NCBI RefSeq assembly: GCF_009301415.1
Contig: NZ_CP045072.1
Span: 1,045,001-1,109,000, forward strand
Source: Paracoccus kondratievae
GTDB lineage: Bacteria; Pseudomonadota; Alphaproteobacteria; Rhodobacterales; Rhodobacteraceae
Direction: 5' to 3'
Length of the DNA: 64,000 bases
In this document: piece after piece, positions 23,209 to 32,076 of the stretch
Layout: each line of letters opens with the position of its first letter
How positions within the stretch are numbered: the first letter of the stretch is position 1
Position numbers and translations under genes: made by a program
The notes under the pieces: generated by a model
Database searches by the model: none
Told to the model about the DNA's origin: nothing
What the model saw: the letters and a program-made list of their open reading frames with translations, nothing else

Positions 23209-23234
23209 AGGCAGGGTGCCAGGGTGGCTTTTTT
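23209..23234 (+). terminator. Weak candidate terminator after glcB
   Basis: Short stem GCCA / TGGC with loop GGG, followed by six T. The stem is only four bases, so this is uncertain; no better terminator is seen between glcB and pntA. Confidence 0.3.
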
Positions 23235-23301
23235 CATACCTTATGCGCGGGTATTTCCGGGCCCGATTGGTGGCCCCATGTGGTGAAATTGCCGTGGCCG
23301 G

Positions 23302-23343
23302 GCGGCGTAATAGTTGGGATTGCGACTGTGACGCGGCGTAATA
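23302..23343 (+). repeat. 11-bp direct repeat upstream of pntA
   Basis: GCGGCGTAATA occurs at 23302-23312 and again at 23333-23343, 31 bp apart, which is about three helix turns. It lies 94-135 bp before the pntA start in an otherwise featureless 281-bp gap, so it may be a pair of regulator sites. Confidence 0.45.
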
Positions 23344-23436
23344 TTTCGGGAAAGCACCGAACGTCACGCCCTTGTGAAAGATTATTGCGCTCTGCTATGG
23401 GGGACGCTGAAAGTCGCTAACAGGGGAGATCGCCTG

Positions 23437-25011
23437 GTGAAGATCGGCGCTTTGAAGGAGAGTTACGAGGGGGAGGCGCGGGTTTCTGTCACGCCTTCTT
23501 CTGCGGTCCATCTGCAGAAGCTGGGCCATGAGGTCCATGTCGAATCGGGGGCTGGCGTACGCGCGGGCTTTTCCGATGCGGCCTATGAGGCGGCGGGCGT
23601 CACCGTCCAGCCCAATGCGGCGGCGCTGATCGGCGCGGTCGATGTGGTGGTCAAGGTCCGCGTCCCGAGCGAGGGCGAGCTGCGGCAAATGCGGCGCAGT
23701 CAGACGCTGATCTCGCATTTCTGGCCCGCACAGAACCCGGATCTTTTGGAACTGGCGCGCGAACAGGGCGTCACAGCCATCGCCATGGATATGGTGCCGC
23801 GCATCTCGCGCGCGCAAAAGATGGATGCTCTGTCCTCGATGGCCAATATCGCCGGCTACCGCGCGGTGATCGAGGCGGCGAACAACTTTGGCCGCTTCTT
23901 CACTGGTCAGGTGACGGCAGCGGGCAAGGTTCCTCCGGCCAAGGTTCTGGTCGTCGGTGCCGGTGTCGCGGGTCTTGCCGCCATTGGCGCGGCAGTCAGC
24001 CTTGGCGCGCAGGTCTATGCGTTCGACGTCCGTCCCGAAGTGGCCGAACAGATCGAATCCATGGGCGCGGAATTCGTCTATCTGGACTTTCAGGACCAGA
24101 CCCAGGACGGTGCTGTGACCGGTGGTTATGCCGCGCCTTCCTCGCCCGAGTTCCGCGAGAAACAGCTTGAGAAGTTCCGCGAACTTGCGCCCGATATGGA
24201 CATCGTCATCACCACGGCGCTGATCCCGGGCCGCGACGCACCCAAGCTGTGGACCGGGGACATGGTCGCCGCGATGAAGAACGGCTCGGTCATCATCGAC
24301 CTTGCTGCCGAACGTGGCGGCAACTGCGACCTGACCGTACCCGATGAGCGTGTCGTCACCGAAAACGGCGTCATCATCATCGGCTATACCGATTTCCCGT
24401 CGCGCATGGGCGCGCAGGCGTCCGAGCTTTACGGCAACAACATCCGTCACATGCTGACGGACCTGACGCCGGGCAGGGATGGTATCATCGTCCAGAACAT
24501 GGAGGATGACGTGATCCGGGGCGCCACCGTCACCTTTGACGGGGACGTGACCTGGCCTCCGCCGCCCCCCAAGGTGCAGGCGATCGCAGCGGCCAAGCCG
24601 CGCGAAAAGGCCAGGGAACTGACGCCGGAAGAGAAACGCGAAAAAGAGCTGGCCGACTTCCGCGCGCAGACCCGCTCGCAGGTGACCATGCTGGTCGTCG
24701 GCGCGGTACTGATGCTGCTGGTCGGTGTTTTTGCCCCGGCAAGCTTCCTTTCGCACTTCATCGTTTTCGTGCTGTCGGTCTTTGTCGGCTTCCAGGTGAT
24801 CTGGAACGTCAGCCATTCGCTGCACACGCCGTTGATGGCGATCACCAACGCCATTTCCTCGATCATCATCGTCGGTGCGCTGTTGCAGATCGGCTCGGGT
24901 GGTTGGCTGGTGGTGCTGCTTGCTGCGCTTTCGGTGCTGATGGCCGGGGTCAATATCTTTGGCGGCTTCCTGGTTACGCGCCGGATGCTTGCCATGTTCC
25001 AGAAGTCGTAA
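23437..25011 (+). CDS. pntA: NAD(P) transhydrogenase subunit alpha
   Basis: 524 aa from a GTG with GGGGAG eight bases before it; an upstream in-frame GTG gives a non-family leader. Proton-pumping transhydrogenase subunit carrying the NAD(H)-binding domain dI (1-380; [13 protein letters not shown] at 174-186, PRISRAQ at 121-127) fused to about four membrane helices in the last 110 residues, the E. coli-type arrangement rather than the split PntAA/PntAB of Rhodospirillum. A basic Lys/Glu linker ([18 protein letters not shown]) joins the two. pntB follows after 13 bases. Confidence 0.95.
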   Translation: MKIGALKESYEGEARVSVTPSSAVHLQKLGHEVHVESGAGVRAGFSDAAYEAAGVTVQPNAAALIGAVDVVVKVRVPSEGELRQMRRSQTLISHFWPAQNPDLLELAREQGVTAIAMDMVPRISRAQKMDALSSMANIAGYRAVIEAANNFGRFFTGQVTAAGKVPPAKVLVVGAGVAGLAAIGAAVSLGAQVYAFDVRPEVAEQIESMGAEFVYLDFQDQTQDGAVTGGYAAPSSPEFREKQLEKFRELAPDMDIVITTALIPGRDAPKLWTGDMVAAMKNGSVIIDLAAERGGNCDLTVPDERVVTENGVIIIGYTDFPSRMGAQASELYGNNIRHMLTDLTPGRDGIIVQNMEDDVIRGATVTFDGDVTWPPPPPKVQAIAAAKPREKARELTPEEKREKELADFRAQTRSQVTMLVVGAVLMLLVGVFAPASFLSHFIVFVLSVFVGFQVIWNVSHSLHTPLMAITNAISSIIIVGALLQIGSGGWLVVLLAALSVLMAGVNIFGGFLVTRRMLAMFQKS

Positions 25012-25024
25012 GGGAGAGGGGCGT

Positions 25025-26464
25025 ATGGAATACGGATTCACCACCGCTGCCTATGTGGTCGCGGCTGTCCTGTTCATCTTGTCCCTGGGCGGGCTTTCGG
25101 GCCAGGAAAGCGCCAAGCGCGCGGTCTGGTACGGCATTGCCGCCATGGCGCTGGCGGTGGTCGCCACGCTGGTGGGGCCGGGCTATGGCAACTGGGGGCT
25201 GACGCTTGTCATGCTGGCCATCGGCGGTGCTGGTGGTTGGGTTGTCGCCAAGCGCGTGCAGATGACCGAGATGCCGCAGCTTGTCGCCGCCATGCACAGC
25301 CTCGTCGGTCTTGCCGCAGTGCTGATCGGCTTTAACGCCCAGTTCGAGCTGGGCCGCGTCCTGCGTGCCCGTGCTGCTGATGCGGCGGCGCAGTTTCATG
25401 GCTTTGCCGCGGTGCTGGCCCATAAGACCCCAGCCGAGATCGCCATGCTCAAGGTCGAGGTCGCGCTTGGCGTCTTTATCGGCGCGGTGACCTTTACCGG
25501 CTCGGTCGTTGCCTTTGGCAAGCTGGCGGGCAAGATCGACGGCAAGCCGAAAAAACTGCCGGGCGGTCATGCGCTGAACGCGGGTGCGGCGCTTTTGTCG
25601 CTGCTGGCGGTAATCCTTTACTGCACCGCCGGCGCACCGGTTCTGTGGCTGCTGCTGATCACGATCTTTGCGCTTTTCATCGGCTACCATCTGATCATGG
25701 GCATCGGCGGGGCGGATATGCCGGTGGTGGTTTCGATGCTGAACAGCTACTCGGGCTGGGCGGCGGCGGCGATCGGCTTTACGCTGGGCAATGACCTTTT
25801 GATCGTGGTCGGTGCTCTGGTCGGCTCGTCGGGTGCGATCCTGAGCTACATCATGTGCAAGGCGATGAACCGCAACTTTGTCAGCGTGATCCTGGGCGGC
25901 TTTGGCGGCGAAACGGGGCCGGCGATGGAGATCGAGGGCGAGCAGGTCGCCATTGATGCTGACGGTGTCGCAGCAGCTCTGAACGATGCTGATGAGATCA
26001 TCATTGTTCCGGGCTACGGCATGGCGGTTGCTCAGGCCCAGCAATCGGTCAGTGAGCTGACCCGCAAGCTGCGCGCCAGGGGCAAGAACGTACGCTTTGC
26101 CATCCACCCGGTTGCGGGGCGTTTGCCGGGACATATGAACGTGCTGCTGGCCGAGGCCAAGGTCCCCTATGACATCGTGCTTGAGATGGACGAGATCAAC
26201 GAGGACTTCCCCTCGACCGACGTGGTGATCGTGATCGGCTCGAACGACATCGTGAACCCTGCGGCACAAGAGGATCCCAACAGCCCCATCGCCGGTATGC
26301 CGGTTCTGGAGGTCTGGAAGGCCAAGCAGGTCTTTGTCAGCAAGCGCGGTCAGGGTACCGGCTATTCGGGCATCGAGAACCCTCTGTTCTATAAAGAGAA
26401 CACCCGCATGTTCTATGGCGATGCCAAAAAATCCATCGACCAGCTTCTGCCACTCGTCGAGTGA
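25025..26464 (+). CDS. pntB: NAD(P) transhydrogenase subunit beta
   Basis: 479 aa from the ATG behind AGGGAGAGGGG. N-terminal membrane domain (about nine helices, to about residue 275) and C-terminal NADP(H)-binding domain dIII with [39 protein letters not shown] and [16 protein letters not shown]. Together with PntA it uses the proton gradient to reduce NADP with NADH. Followed by a very strong terminator. Confidence 0.96.
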   Translation: MEYGFTTAAYVVAAVLFILSLGGLSGQESAKRAVWYGIAAMALAVVATLVGPGYGNWGLTLVMLAIGGAGGWVVAKRVQMTEMPQLVAAMHSLVGLAAVLIGFNAQFELGRVLRARAADAAAQFHGFAAVLAHKTPAEIAMLKVEVALGVFIGAVTFTGSVVAFGKLAGKIDGKPKKLPGGHALNAGAALLSLLAVILYCTAGAPVLWLLLITIFALFIGYHLIMGIGGADMPVVVSMLNSYSGWAAAAIGFTLGNDLLIVVGALVGSSGAILSYIMCKAMNRNFVSVILGGFGGETGPAMEIEGEQVAIDADGVAAALNDADEIIIVPGYGMAVAQAQQSVSELTRKLRARGKNVRFAIHPVAGRLPGHMNVLLAEAKVPYDIVLEMDEINEDFPSTDVVIVIGSNDIVNPAAQEDPNSPIAGMPVLEVWKAKQVFVSKRGQGTGYSGIENPLFYKENTRMFYGDAKKSIDQLLPLVE

Positions 26465-26491
26465 GCGCAGAAAGAGGTCATATCCAATTGG

Positions 26492-26519
26492 AAAGGGCGG
26501 GTCATTGACCCGCCCTTTT
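26492..26519 (+). terminator. Intrinsic terminator after pntB
   Basis: Perfect 12-base stem AAAGGGCGGGTC / GACCCGCCCTTT with loop ATT, then T and CC. A-rich before and T-rich after, so it may also stop the opposing small gene that ends at 26544. Confidence 0.88.
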
Positions 26520-26543
26520 CCATTTGTCCGCTACCCTATGGCG

Positions 26544-26840
26544 TCAATGGGCGCCCAGCATGGATTTCACCACATCGGCGGGCAGGACGGGATGCAGCGC
26601 CAGCTTGCGGATGCGGCGTCCCCTGCGCGGCAGTAACAGCACGCAGCGCGTGGCGATAGCGCGGGAGCGCGTGACGCAACACTCGGCTATCACCCCGGCG
26701 CACCAGCGCGAATGCAGATCAAAGCGCATGACGGTCTCGATTGCGCCCGGAACATAACCCTCTGTCTCGGCCGAATCGATCAGTGCATCGTGGATGAGAG
26801 GGGGCAGGTACATTGGACCGGGCACGTTGGGATCAACAAT
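26544..26840 (-). CDS. Small uncharacterised protein, possible ATT start
   Basis: 98 aa as drawn. The frame reads VDPNVPGPMYLPPLIHDAL and then SRWCAGVIAECC and LLLPRRGRRIRKLALHP, with third-position bias like the neighbouring genes. A perfect AGGAGG (26846-26851) lies five bases before an ATT codon, directly after an in-frame TAA, so ATT at 26840 is the best-placed start; conventional starts are a GTG at 26825 and an ATG at 26813, both much too far from the AGGAGG. A cysteine-rich basic protein; no domain recognised. Coding status probable, not certain. Confidence 0.5.
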   Translation of the reverse strand: MVDPNVPGPMYLPPLIHDALIDSAETEGYVPGAIETVMRFDLHSRWCAGVIAECCVTRSRAIATRCVLLLPRRGRRIRKLALHPVLPADVVKSMLGAH

Positions 26841-26874
26841 TTACGCCTCCTGTTAATCCCTTGCGCAGCCAAAG

Positions 26875-26926
26875 AATATATACCCTTTTGCACAGGTCTG
26901 CCATACGCGCCCTGCGCGTATGGCAG
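26875..26926 (-). promoter_or_regulatory. Promoter-like box with a perfect 13-bp palindrome
   Basis: CTGCCATACGCGC and its exact reverse complement (26898-26910 and 26914-26926) are separated by three bases. On the minus strand the palindrome's inner edge ends 17 bp before TATATT (26880-26875), so it would cover the -35 region of a promoter for the small gene. There is no T run after it, which argues against an ordinary terminator for the upstream transpeptidase gene. Confidence 0.45.
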
Positions 26927-26961
26927 CGGCCCGCTTCGACCACCGGCGGAACGATCAGCAC

Positions 26962-27471
26962 TTAGGGCGTGATCAGGATCGGAGTGCCGTCGCGGACCAT
27001 GGCATAGATGTCCTCGATCTCGTCGTCGGTGACGGCGATGCAGCCTGCGGTCCAGTCAAGGCGCTGCTTGGAAAGGACGCGTCCTTCGGGGCCCTGACCG
27101 TGGATAAAGATGTCGCTGCCTGCGCTGCGCCCCAGCGCCGCGGCGCGGGCGGCGTCTTCTGTATTCGGATACGAGATCCCGACCGAGAGGTAATAGCGGC
27201 TGTCGGGGTTACGGCGGTCGATATAGTACAGCCCCTCGGGGGTTTTGCCGTCGCCCTCATACTGCTTATGGCCAATCGGCTCATTGCCAAGACCGATCCG
27301 GTAAGATTTGAGCACCGTGTTGCCGCTTAAAAGCTGCATCTGCCGCGCGCCCTTGTTGACCACGATTTGCGTGACCGGAGGTCCCGAATATGTCTTGAAC
27401 TTGCTGGGCGCACAGGCGGCAATCCCCAGCAAGAGCACAAGCGCGACGATACGTCCTAACCAGCGAGCCAT
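26962..27471 (-). CDS. L,D-transpeptidase family lipoprotein (YkuD domain)
   Basis: 169 aa. Lipoprotein signal peptide with lipobox IAAC (C20), so probably anchored on the periplasmic side of a membrane. YkuD domain from about residue 33 to the end: catalytic C144 in DWTAGCIAV and H124 in FIHGQGPEG. The usual SxGCIR is TAGCIAV here, a variant common in this subfamily. These enzymes make 3-3 peptidoglycan crosslinks or attach proteins to peptidoglycan. Divergent from the DUF3422 gene. Confidence 0.88.
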   Translation of the reverse strand: MARWLGRIVALVLLLGIAACAPSKFKTYSGPPVTQIVVNKGARQMQLLSGNTVLKSYRIGLGNEPIGHKQYEGDGKTPEGLYYIDRRNPDSRYYLSVGISYPNTEDAARAAALGRSAGSDIFIHGQGPEGRVLSKQRLDWTAGCIAVTDDEIEDIYAMVRDGTPILITP

Positions 27472-27650
27472 GCGTTCCTGTCCCTTGATCCCGAGTTTGT
27501 GCCATTTTGCCTTGCGCGCGGGCTTGCGGCAATGCGCGCAGCCTTCACGAAATCCTGATGGGTGCAGCCATGGCACGGCTGTTCTGCCAAAGCGGTGAAA
27601 CCACTCGCTTTCCTGTTGCGGGACGCAGAAGGCCGGCTAATCATGCGCTG

Positions 27651-28946
27651 ATGGATGACGAAGACGAACACCCCCAGCGTTACGCCCTGGTCAATGAGCT
27701 GCACGCCCGGCCCTCGCCGCGGCTTAAGGCGCCCTGCACAGCGGTCTATCTGGCGATCAAAGAGCCGCAGGATGCGGCCAACCGCGACCGGTCGCACGAT
27801 GTCGCGCATCTGGCCGAGCTTTGCGCCCGCCACGGCGCGCCGCGCCCTGATACCAGTGCTGGCCATTATGCCGCGCAGCTGGGCCGGCATCAGCTGCGCT
27901 GGGAAAGCCATACCGAATTCGTGACCTATGCCGCCTTTGCGCCGGGCCTGCCACCCCGGCCCTTTGACCCTTCGGCGGGTGAGATTTTTCCACGCGACTG
28001 GCAGCACCACGCGCCGGGTAAGCGTATCGCTGCGGTGATGATTCAGGTCGACTTTCTGCCCGAGAATCCGGCCGATGTGCTGCCACGCCTTTCGGAATGG
28101 TTCGCAGCCGACAGCCTGGCCTCGGTCTGGGTGCTGGAAGAGGCGGCGGTCGTTGCTGGTGATTTCCGCATTGATCCGGCAGGGTGGATGCGCTTTGCGG
28201 TCTTTGTCAAACCGGGCACGCAATCGGGTCGCATCGGTCGTATCGTCCAGCGCCTGCTTGAGCTTGAGACCTACCGTGCCATGTCGATGCTGGGCCTTGG
28301 CCGGGCGCGTGACCTGACCGAACAGCTTAACGCGCTGGACCCCCAGCTTAACGCGATCGTGCAGGGGATGAGCGATGATAGCCGCCCCGCCGAAACGGTG
28401 TTGCACGACCTGTTGTCGGTCTCGTCCCGGCTGGAAAGCGCGGCGACCCAGCATGCGTTCCGTTTCGGAGCCAACGCGGCCTACGAGGCGATCGTCATGG
28501 ACCGCGTTGCCTCGCTGCGCGAGACACGCTTTTTAGGTGGTCAGATGCTGAGCGAGTTCATGGCCCGTCGCTATCTGCCCGCCATGCGGACGGCGAAATC
28601 AGCTGAAAACCGGCTGGCGGCGATGCTGGACCGCAGCGAACGAGCCGCCGAATTGCTGCGCACCCGTGTTGATGTCTGGCGCGGGGCCCAGAACCAGGAG
28701 CTGATGCAGCGCATGGATCGCCGCGCCGATCTGCAATTGCGGCTTCAACATACGGTCGAGGGGCTGTCAGTTGTGGCCATCAGCTATTATGCTGTTGGCC
28801 TGATGGGCTATGTTCTGACCCCCGTCGCCAAGGCGCTGCATGTGGACAAGGCGCTGCTGAGCGCGGGGCTGACGCCGGTCGTGATCCTGCTTGTCTGGAT
28901 TGCCATGCGGCGCATCCGCGCCCGGCTGCATGACGGCGGGCATTGA
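27651..28946 (+). CDS. DUF3422 family membrane protein
   Basis: 431 aa from MDDEDEHPQRYALVNELHARP; an upstream ATG at 27558 would add 31 residues. Begins with the conserved NELHARPSPRL block of DUF3422, has a central soluble region with a helix-rich part (about 270-370) and ends with two membrane helices (SVVAISYYAVGLMGYVL and LSAGLTPVVILLVWIAM) followed by a basic tail, a topology resembling CorA-like or coiled-coil membrane adaptors. No function is established for the family. Ends 40 bases before a 16-codon ORF. Confidence 0.85.
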   Translation: MDDEDEHPQRYALVNELHARPSPRLKAPCTAVYLAIKEPQDAANRDRSHDVAHLAELCARHGAPRPDTSAGHYAAQLGRHQLRWESHTEFVTYAAFAPGLPPRPFDPSAGEIFPRDWQHHAPGKRIAAVMIQVDFLPENPADVLPRLSEWFAADSLASVWVLEEAAVVAGDFRIDPAGWMRFAVFVKPGTQSGRIGRIVQRLLELETYRAMSMLGLGRARDLTEQLNALDPQLNAIVQGMSDDSRPAETVLHDLLSVSSRLESAATQHAFRFGANAAYEAIVMDRVASLRETRFLGGQMLSEFMARRYLPAMRTAKSAENRLAAMLDRSERAAELLRTRVDVWRGAQNQELMQRMDRRADLQLRLQHTVEGLSVVAISYYAVGLMGYVLTPVAKALHVDKALLSAGLTPVVILLVWIAMRRIRARLHDGGH

Positions 28947-28986
28947 CGCCCACGCCCGCGAATATCCGAACAGAAGGAGCAGATTG

Positions 28987-29037
28987 ATGAAACATGTGCT
29001 TTTCCTGGCCGATACGCGGATCGGAGGGCGGGTCTGA
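28987..29037 (+). CDS. 16-codon ORF translationally coupled to the ArsC-like gene
   Basis: Encodes MKHVLFLADTRIGGRV. It has a good AAGGAG seven bases before the ATG, and its stop overlaps the next start as TGATG, so ribosomes finishing it could restart on the ArsC-like gene. It may be a leader ORF or the surviving start of a lost gene. No cysteine or repeated amino acid that would suggest classical attenuation. Confidence 0.4.
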   Translation: MKHVLFLADTRIGGRV

Positions 29038-29381
29038 TGGCAGGACAACTCAGCATGTATGGGCTTGCCCATTGCTCGACCTGCCAAAAGGCACAGGCCG
29101 AGCTGGAGGCCGCCGGTTGGCTGGTTGATTTCCGCGATGTCTCGAAAGCGCCGCTGTCCGATGACGAATGGAAAAAGATGATTGCCGAGTTTGGTGAAAA
29201 ACTGGTGAACCGTGCCAGCCTGACCTGGCGCGGCATGTCCGAGGCCGAGCGTGCCGGCACCCCGCTGCAGATGCTTTCTGCCAAGCCTTCACTCATGAAA
29301 CGTCCTGCGATCATCGAGGGGGACAAGCGCCTGCTTGGCTGGACCGCAAATGTAAAACGCGCATTGGGTGTGGCGGTCTAG
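29037..29381 (+). CDS. ArsC/Spx family thioredoxin-like protein
   Basis: 114 aa. Thioredoxin-like fold with a redox pair C13-STC16 near the N terminus (GLAHCSTCQKAQAEL) and the ArsC-family segments VNRASLTWRGMSE, MLSAKPSLMKRPAI and GWTANVKRALG. Arsenate reductases usually have one nucleophile cysteine in CGTSR; this CxTC form resembles the YffB/Spx-like branch, so arsenate reduction is not assured. No arsenic genes nearby. Translationally coupled to the 16-codon ORF. Confidence 0.85.
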   Translation: MAGQLSMYGLAHCSTCQKAQAELEAAGWLVDFRDVSKAPLSDDEWKKMIAEFGEKLVNRASLTWRGMSEAERAGTPLQMLSAKPSLMKRPAIIEGDKRLLGWTANVKRALGVAV

Positions 29382-29399
29382 GACCGCCGCGCCCGTGGT

Positions 29400-30428
29400 T
29401 CACTGCTGTTGCGGGGCGGCCTCGGCTGCGCCGCTGGCGGCTGGGGTGGGGGCAGGTGGCGCAGGTTCGGGCCGGTTGGCGCGGGCACTGATCCGGGTCG
29501 TATATGCATCTTGCGGATCGTGACGCAGCACGGCCCGCGCACCACCCGCACGCAGCGCAGCAACCGTGCGACGATACTCTGCCTCGTCCAAAGCTCCGTC
29601 TGCGGACAGGCGCGCACCCATCCGGCGCAGCATTTCCGCGTGACGCCTAAGCGCGTCAGGGTCGGGATCAGGGCCAAGCAGCAGGCGGGCGCTTTCATCG
29701 GGCGCAGAGGTTGCCTCGCGCCAGCCCTTCATACTGGCACGCAGGAAGGCGGCCAGCCGTTCCTCGGCATCTTCGTTGGTAAGTGCGGATGAAAGGACGT
29801 AAAGCCCGTCCTCAAGCACTGCTGCGCCTTGCGCCTGCGGGTCAAGCTCGACCAGCCGGTCGCCCGGCACCGGATCGTCGCTAAGCGTGCTGATACAGGC
29901 GGCCTGCTTGTGGCTCAGCATCTCACTCCCAGGCCACTGAGAAAGCAGGCTTACCCCCGACAGGCTGTCATCGGGGATCAGGTTCAGCCGGTTCAGCCAC
30001 GCCTGCAATGCATATTCCGTGCCGTGAAACCAGCTGCCGATGGTTTTGCCGCCCAGATCAGCTGCGCTGGTCACGCCTGTCTCGGCAAGGCAGGTCAGGC
30101 GCAGGGCCGGGCGGGCAAAGATCTGGCCGATATTAACCAGCGGCAGGCCGTTTTCGCGGGCAACCAGCGCGACAGGCATCCATTCCACCGCCAGATCGGC
30201 ATAGCCCCGGGCGATACTTTCAAAGGGCGGCGCGTCATCGGCTGGCAGCAGCCGGACGGTCAGCCCCTCATCGGCGTAATACCCCCGTGCCTCGGCCAGC
30301 AGAAAGCCAGCAGAGGTGCTGGGGGACGTGCCGCGCAACTGCACCGTCAGCTCATCAGCCCCGGCCCCAAATGCGGCAAGGGCCTGTATCAGCACGGCCG
30401 GGATCAGCGATTTCATCATCCACCTCAT
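29400..30428 (-). CDS. ABC transporter substrate-binding protein, NMT1/SsuA-like
   Basis: 342 aa with a signal peptide (KSLIPAVLIQALAAFGAGA) and a type II periplasmic binding fold of the nitrate/sulfonate/taurine or thiamine-pyrimidine type: LRGTSPSTSAGFLLAEARGYYADEGL, DLAVEWMPVALVARENGLPL and GKTIGSWFHGTEYALQAWLNR. The last 40 residues are Pro/Ala rich. No permease or ATPase gene accompanies it, so it is an orphan binding protein here. Several closely spaced ATGs make the exact start uncertain. Confidence 0.82.
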   Translation of the reverse strand: MRWMMKSLIPAVLIQALAAFGAGADELTVQLRGTSPSTSAGFLLAEARGYYADEGLTVRLLPADDAPPFESIARGYADLAVEWMPVALVARENGLPLVNIGQIFARPALRLTCLAETGVTSAADLGGKTIGSWFHGTEYALQAWLNRLNLIPDDSLSGVSLLSQWPGSEMLSHKQAACISTLSDDPVPGDRLVELDPQAQGAAVLEDGLYVLSSALTNEDAEERLAAFLRASMKGWREATSAPDESARLLLGPDPDPDALRRHAEMLRRMGARLSADGALDEAEYRRTVAALRAGGARAVLRHDPQDAYTTRISARANRPEPAPPAPTPAASGAAEAAPQQQ

Positions 30429-30500
30429 CGCTGGCCATGGTTAGACGGCTGGCACCGGTGCCGCAAGCCGCCGGGATACACACGATACCGCGAGCCGGGA

Positions 30501-31922
30501 TCAGTCGCGTGAATAGATATCCTCGTAGCGGACGATATCATCTTCACCCAGATAGGCGCCGGTCTGAACCTCGATCAGCACCATTGGCACCTTGCCAGGG
30601 TTTTCGAGCCGGTGCACGGCGCCAAGGGGCACGTAGATCGACTGGTTTTCAGTCAGCAGGGTAACGGTGTCATCGACCGTGACCCGTGCCGTGCCCGAAA
30701 CGACGATCCAGTGTTCGGACCGGTGGAAATGCGATTGCAGCGACAGGGATGCGCCGGGGTTCACGACGATGCGCTTGACCTGAAAGCGGTCTGCCAGCGC
30801 CAGCGTCTCGAACCAGCCCCACGGGCGATGGTCGCGCTGGAACTGTTCGGCCTGACGCGCGCCCTTGTCCTTTAGCGCCGAAACGGCGCGACGCACCTCT
30901 TGCGCGCGGTCCATCCCGGCGACCAGAACCGCGTCTCGGGTGGCCACGACCATCACGTCCTTAAGGCCGATACCCACGACCTCCATCCCTTCGTCCTGCG
31001 CCCGCAAAAGAACGTTGTCACAGTCGATGGCGGTCGAATGGGCGTCGGTCACCGCGCCGCGCTCGGCGGGGTCATCGCGTTGGGTTTCGTGCCAGACGGC
31101 ATCCCAGCCGCCAAGGTCGGACCAATGGCCCGAATAGCGTACCACCGAAAGGTTGTCGGCCTTTTCCAACACGGCATAGTCGACCGAAAGATCGGGCAGC
31201 CTGTCCCAGGGCTCGGGTGCCAGACGCAGAAAGCCAAGGTCAGTCTGTGCCTCGTTCAGCGCCGCCTGTACGGGTTCCAGATATTCGGGAGCATGTGCGC
31301 GGAACGCCTCGATCATGGTTTGCGCGGCAAACAGAAAGATGCCGGCGTTCCACAGATAATTGCCCTGAGCGATCATCCGCGCCGCATTCTCGGCATCGGG
31401 TTTTTCTACAAAGCGGCGCAAAAGCAGCGGGCCTTCGCCCTCACCCTCGGCCTCCATATAGCCGTAGCCGGTCTCGGGACGGGCCGGCGCGATGCCAAAG
31501 GTCACGATGCGCCCTGCGCGGGCAGCGGGCAGGCCCAGATCGACGGCGCGGCCAAAGGCCTCGGCATCGGGGACGACATGGTCCGAGGGCGCGACCAGCA
31601 GGATTGCATCAGGGTCGTTTTCGACTGCGGCCAGCGCGGCGGCAAGGATCGCGGGGGCGGTGTTCTTGCCCGCGGGTTCGATCAGGATAGCCGCCGGAGT
31701 GACTCCGATCTGATCCAGCTGTTCAGCGACGATGAAACGGAAATCGGCGTTGGTCATCACCAGAGGGGCAGCGTAGCGCGGCCCCGACAGGCGGCGCGCC
31801 GAGGCCTGAAACAGGCTTTCTTCGCCCACCAGCGGTGCGAACTGCTTGGGAAAACTTTTGCGTGAGACGGGCCAGAGCCGGGTGCCCGAGCCTCCGGCCA
31901 GCAGAACAGGGGTGATCGTCAT
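30501..31922 (-). CDS. manC: Mannose-1-phosphate guanylyltransferase / mannose-6-phosphate isomerase
   Basis: 473 aa bifunctional ManC/AlgA/CpsB-type protein. Nucleotidyltransferase domain with GGSGTRLWPVSR (10-21), SFPKQF and FVEKPD, making GDP-mannose from mannose-1-phosphate; C-terminal type II PMI cupin (about 350-470) with SLQSHFHRSEHWIVV. GDP-mannose feeds polysaccharide synthesis. It is last in a minus-strand series after the cell-shape genes, separated from the dehydrogenase gene by 154 bases with a small hairpin, so it may have its own promoter. Confidence 0.93.
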   Translation of the reverse strand: MTITPVLLAGGSGTRLWPVSRKSFPKQFAPLVGEESLFQASARRLSGPRYAAPLVMTNADFRFIVAEQLDQIGVTPAAILIEPAGKNTAPAILAAALAAVENDPDAILLVAPSDHVVPDAEAFGRAVDLGLPAARAGRIVTFGIAPARPETGYGYMEAEGEGEGPLLLRRFVEKPDAENAARMIAQGNYLWNAGIFLFAAQTMIEAFRAHAPEYLEPVQAALNEAQTDLGFLRLAPEPWDRLPDLSVDYAVLEKADNLSVVRYSGHWSDLGGWDAVWHETQRDDPAERGAVTDAHSTAIDCDNVLLRAQDEGMEVVGIGLKDVMVVATRDAVLVAGMDRAQEVRRAVSALKDKGARQAEQFQRDHRPWGWFETLALADRFQVKRIVVNPGASLSLQSHFHRSEHWIVVSGTARVTVDDTVTLLTENQSIYVPLGAVHRLENPGKVPMVLIEVQTGAYLGEDDIVRYEDIYSRD

Positions 31923-32056
31923 GCAAATCGCTCCATCGGCACGAGGCCGCTTTCATCCGTTCTCGTTATCTGCCCGCTCTCTTACCTGCGCAAGCTGCGC
32001 AAAACGACAGGAGTCCGGGCATTTGTGCCAGATAGCATGGCGCATCGGGGCGGACA

Positions 32057-32074
32057 AACCCGCACGGGCGGGTA
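32057..32074 (-). terminator. Candidate hairpin at the end of the dehydrogenase gene
   Basis: On the minus strand ACCCGC, CCGT loop, GCGGGT, then TTG. Short stem and only two to three T, so it may be a weak terminator separating ghrA from manC. Confidence 0.35.
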
Positions 32075-32076
32075 TC

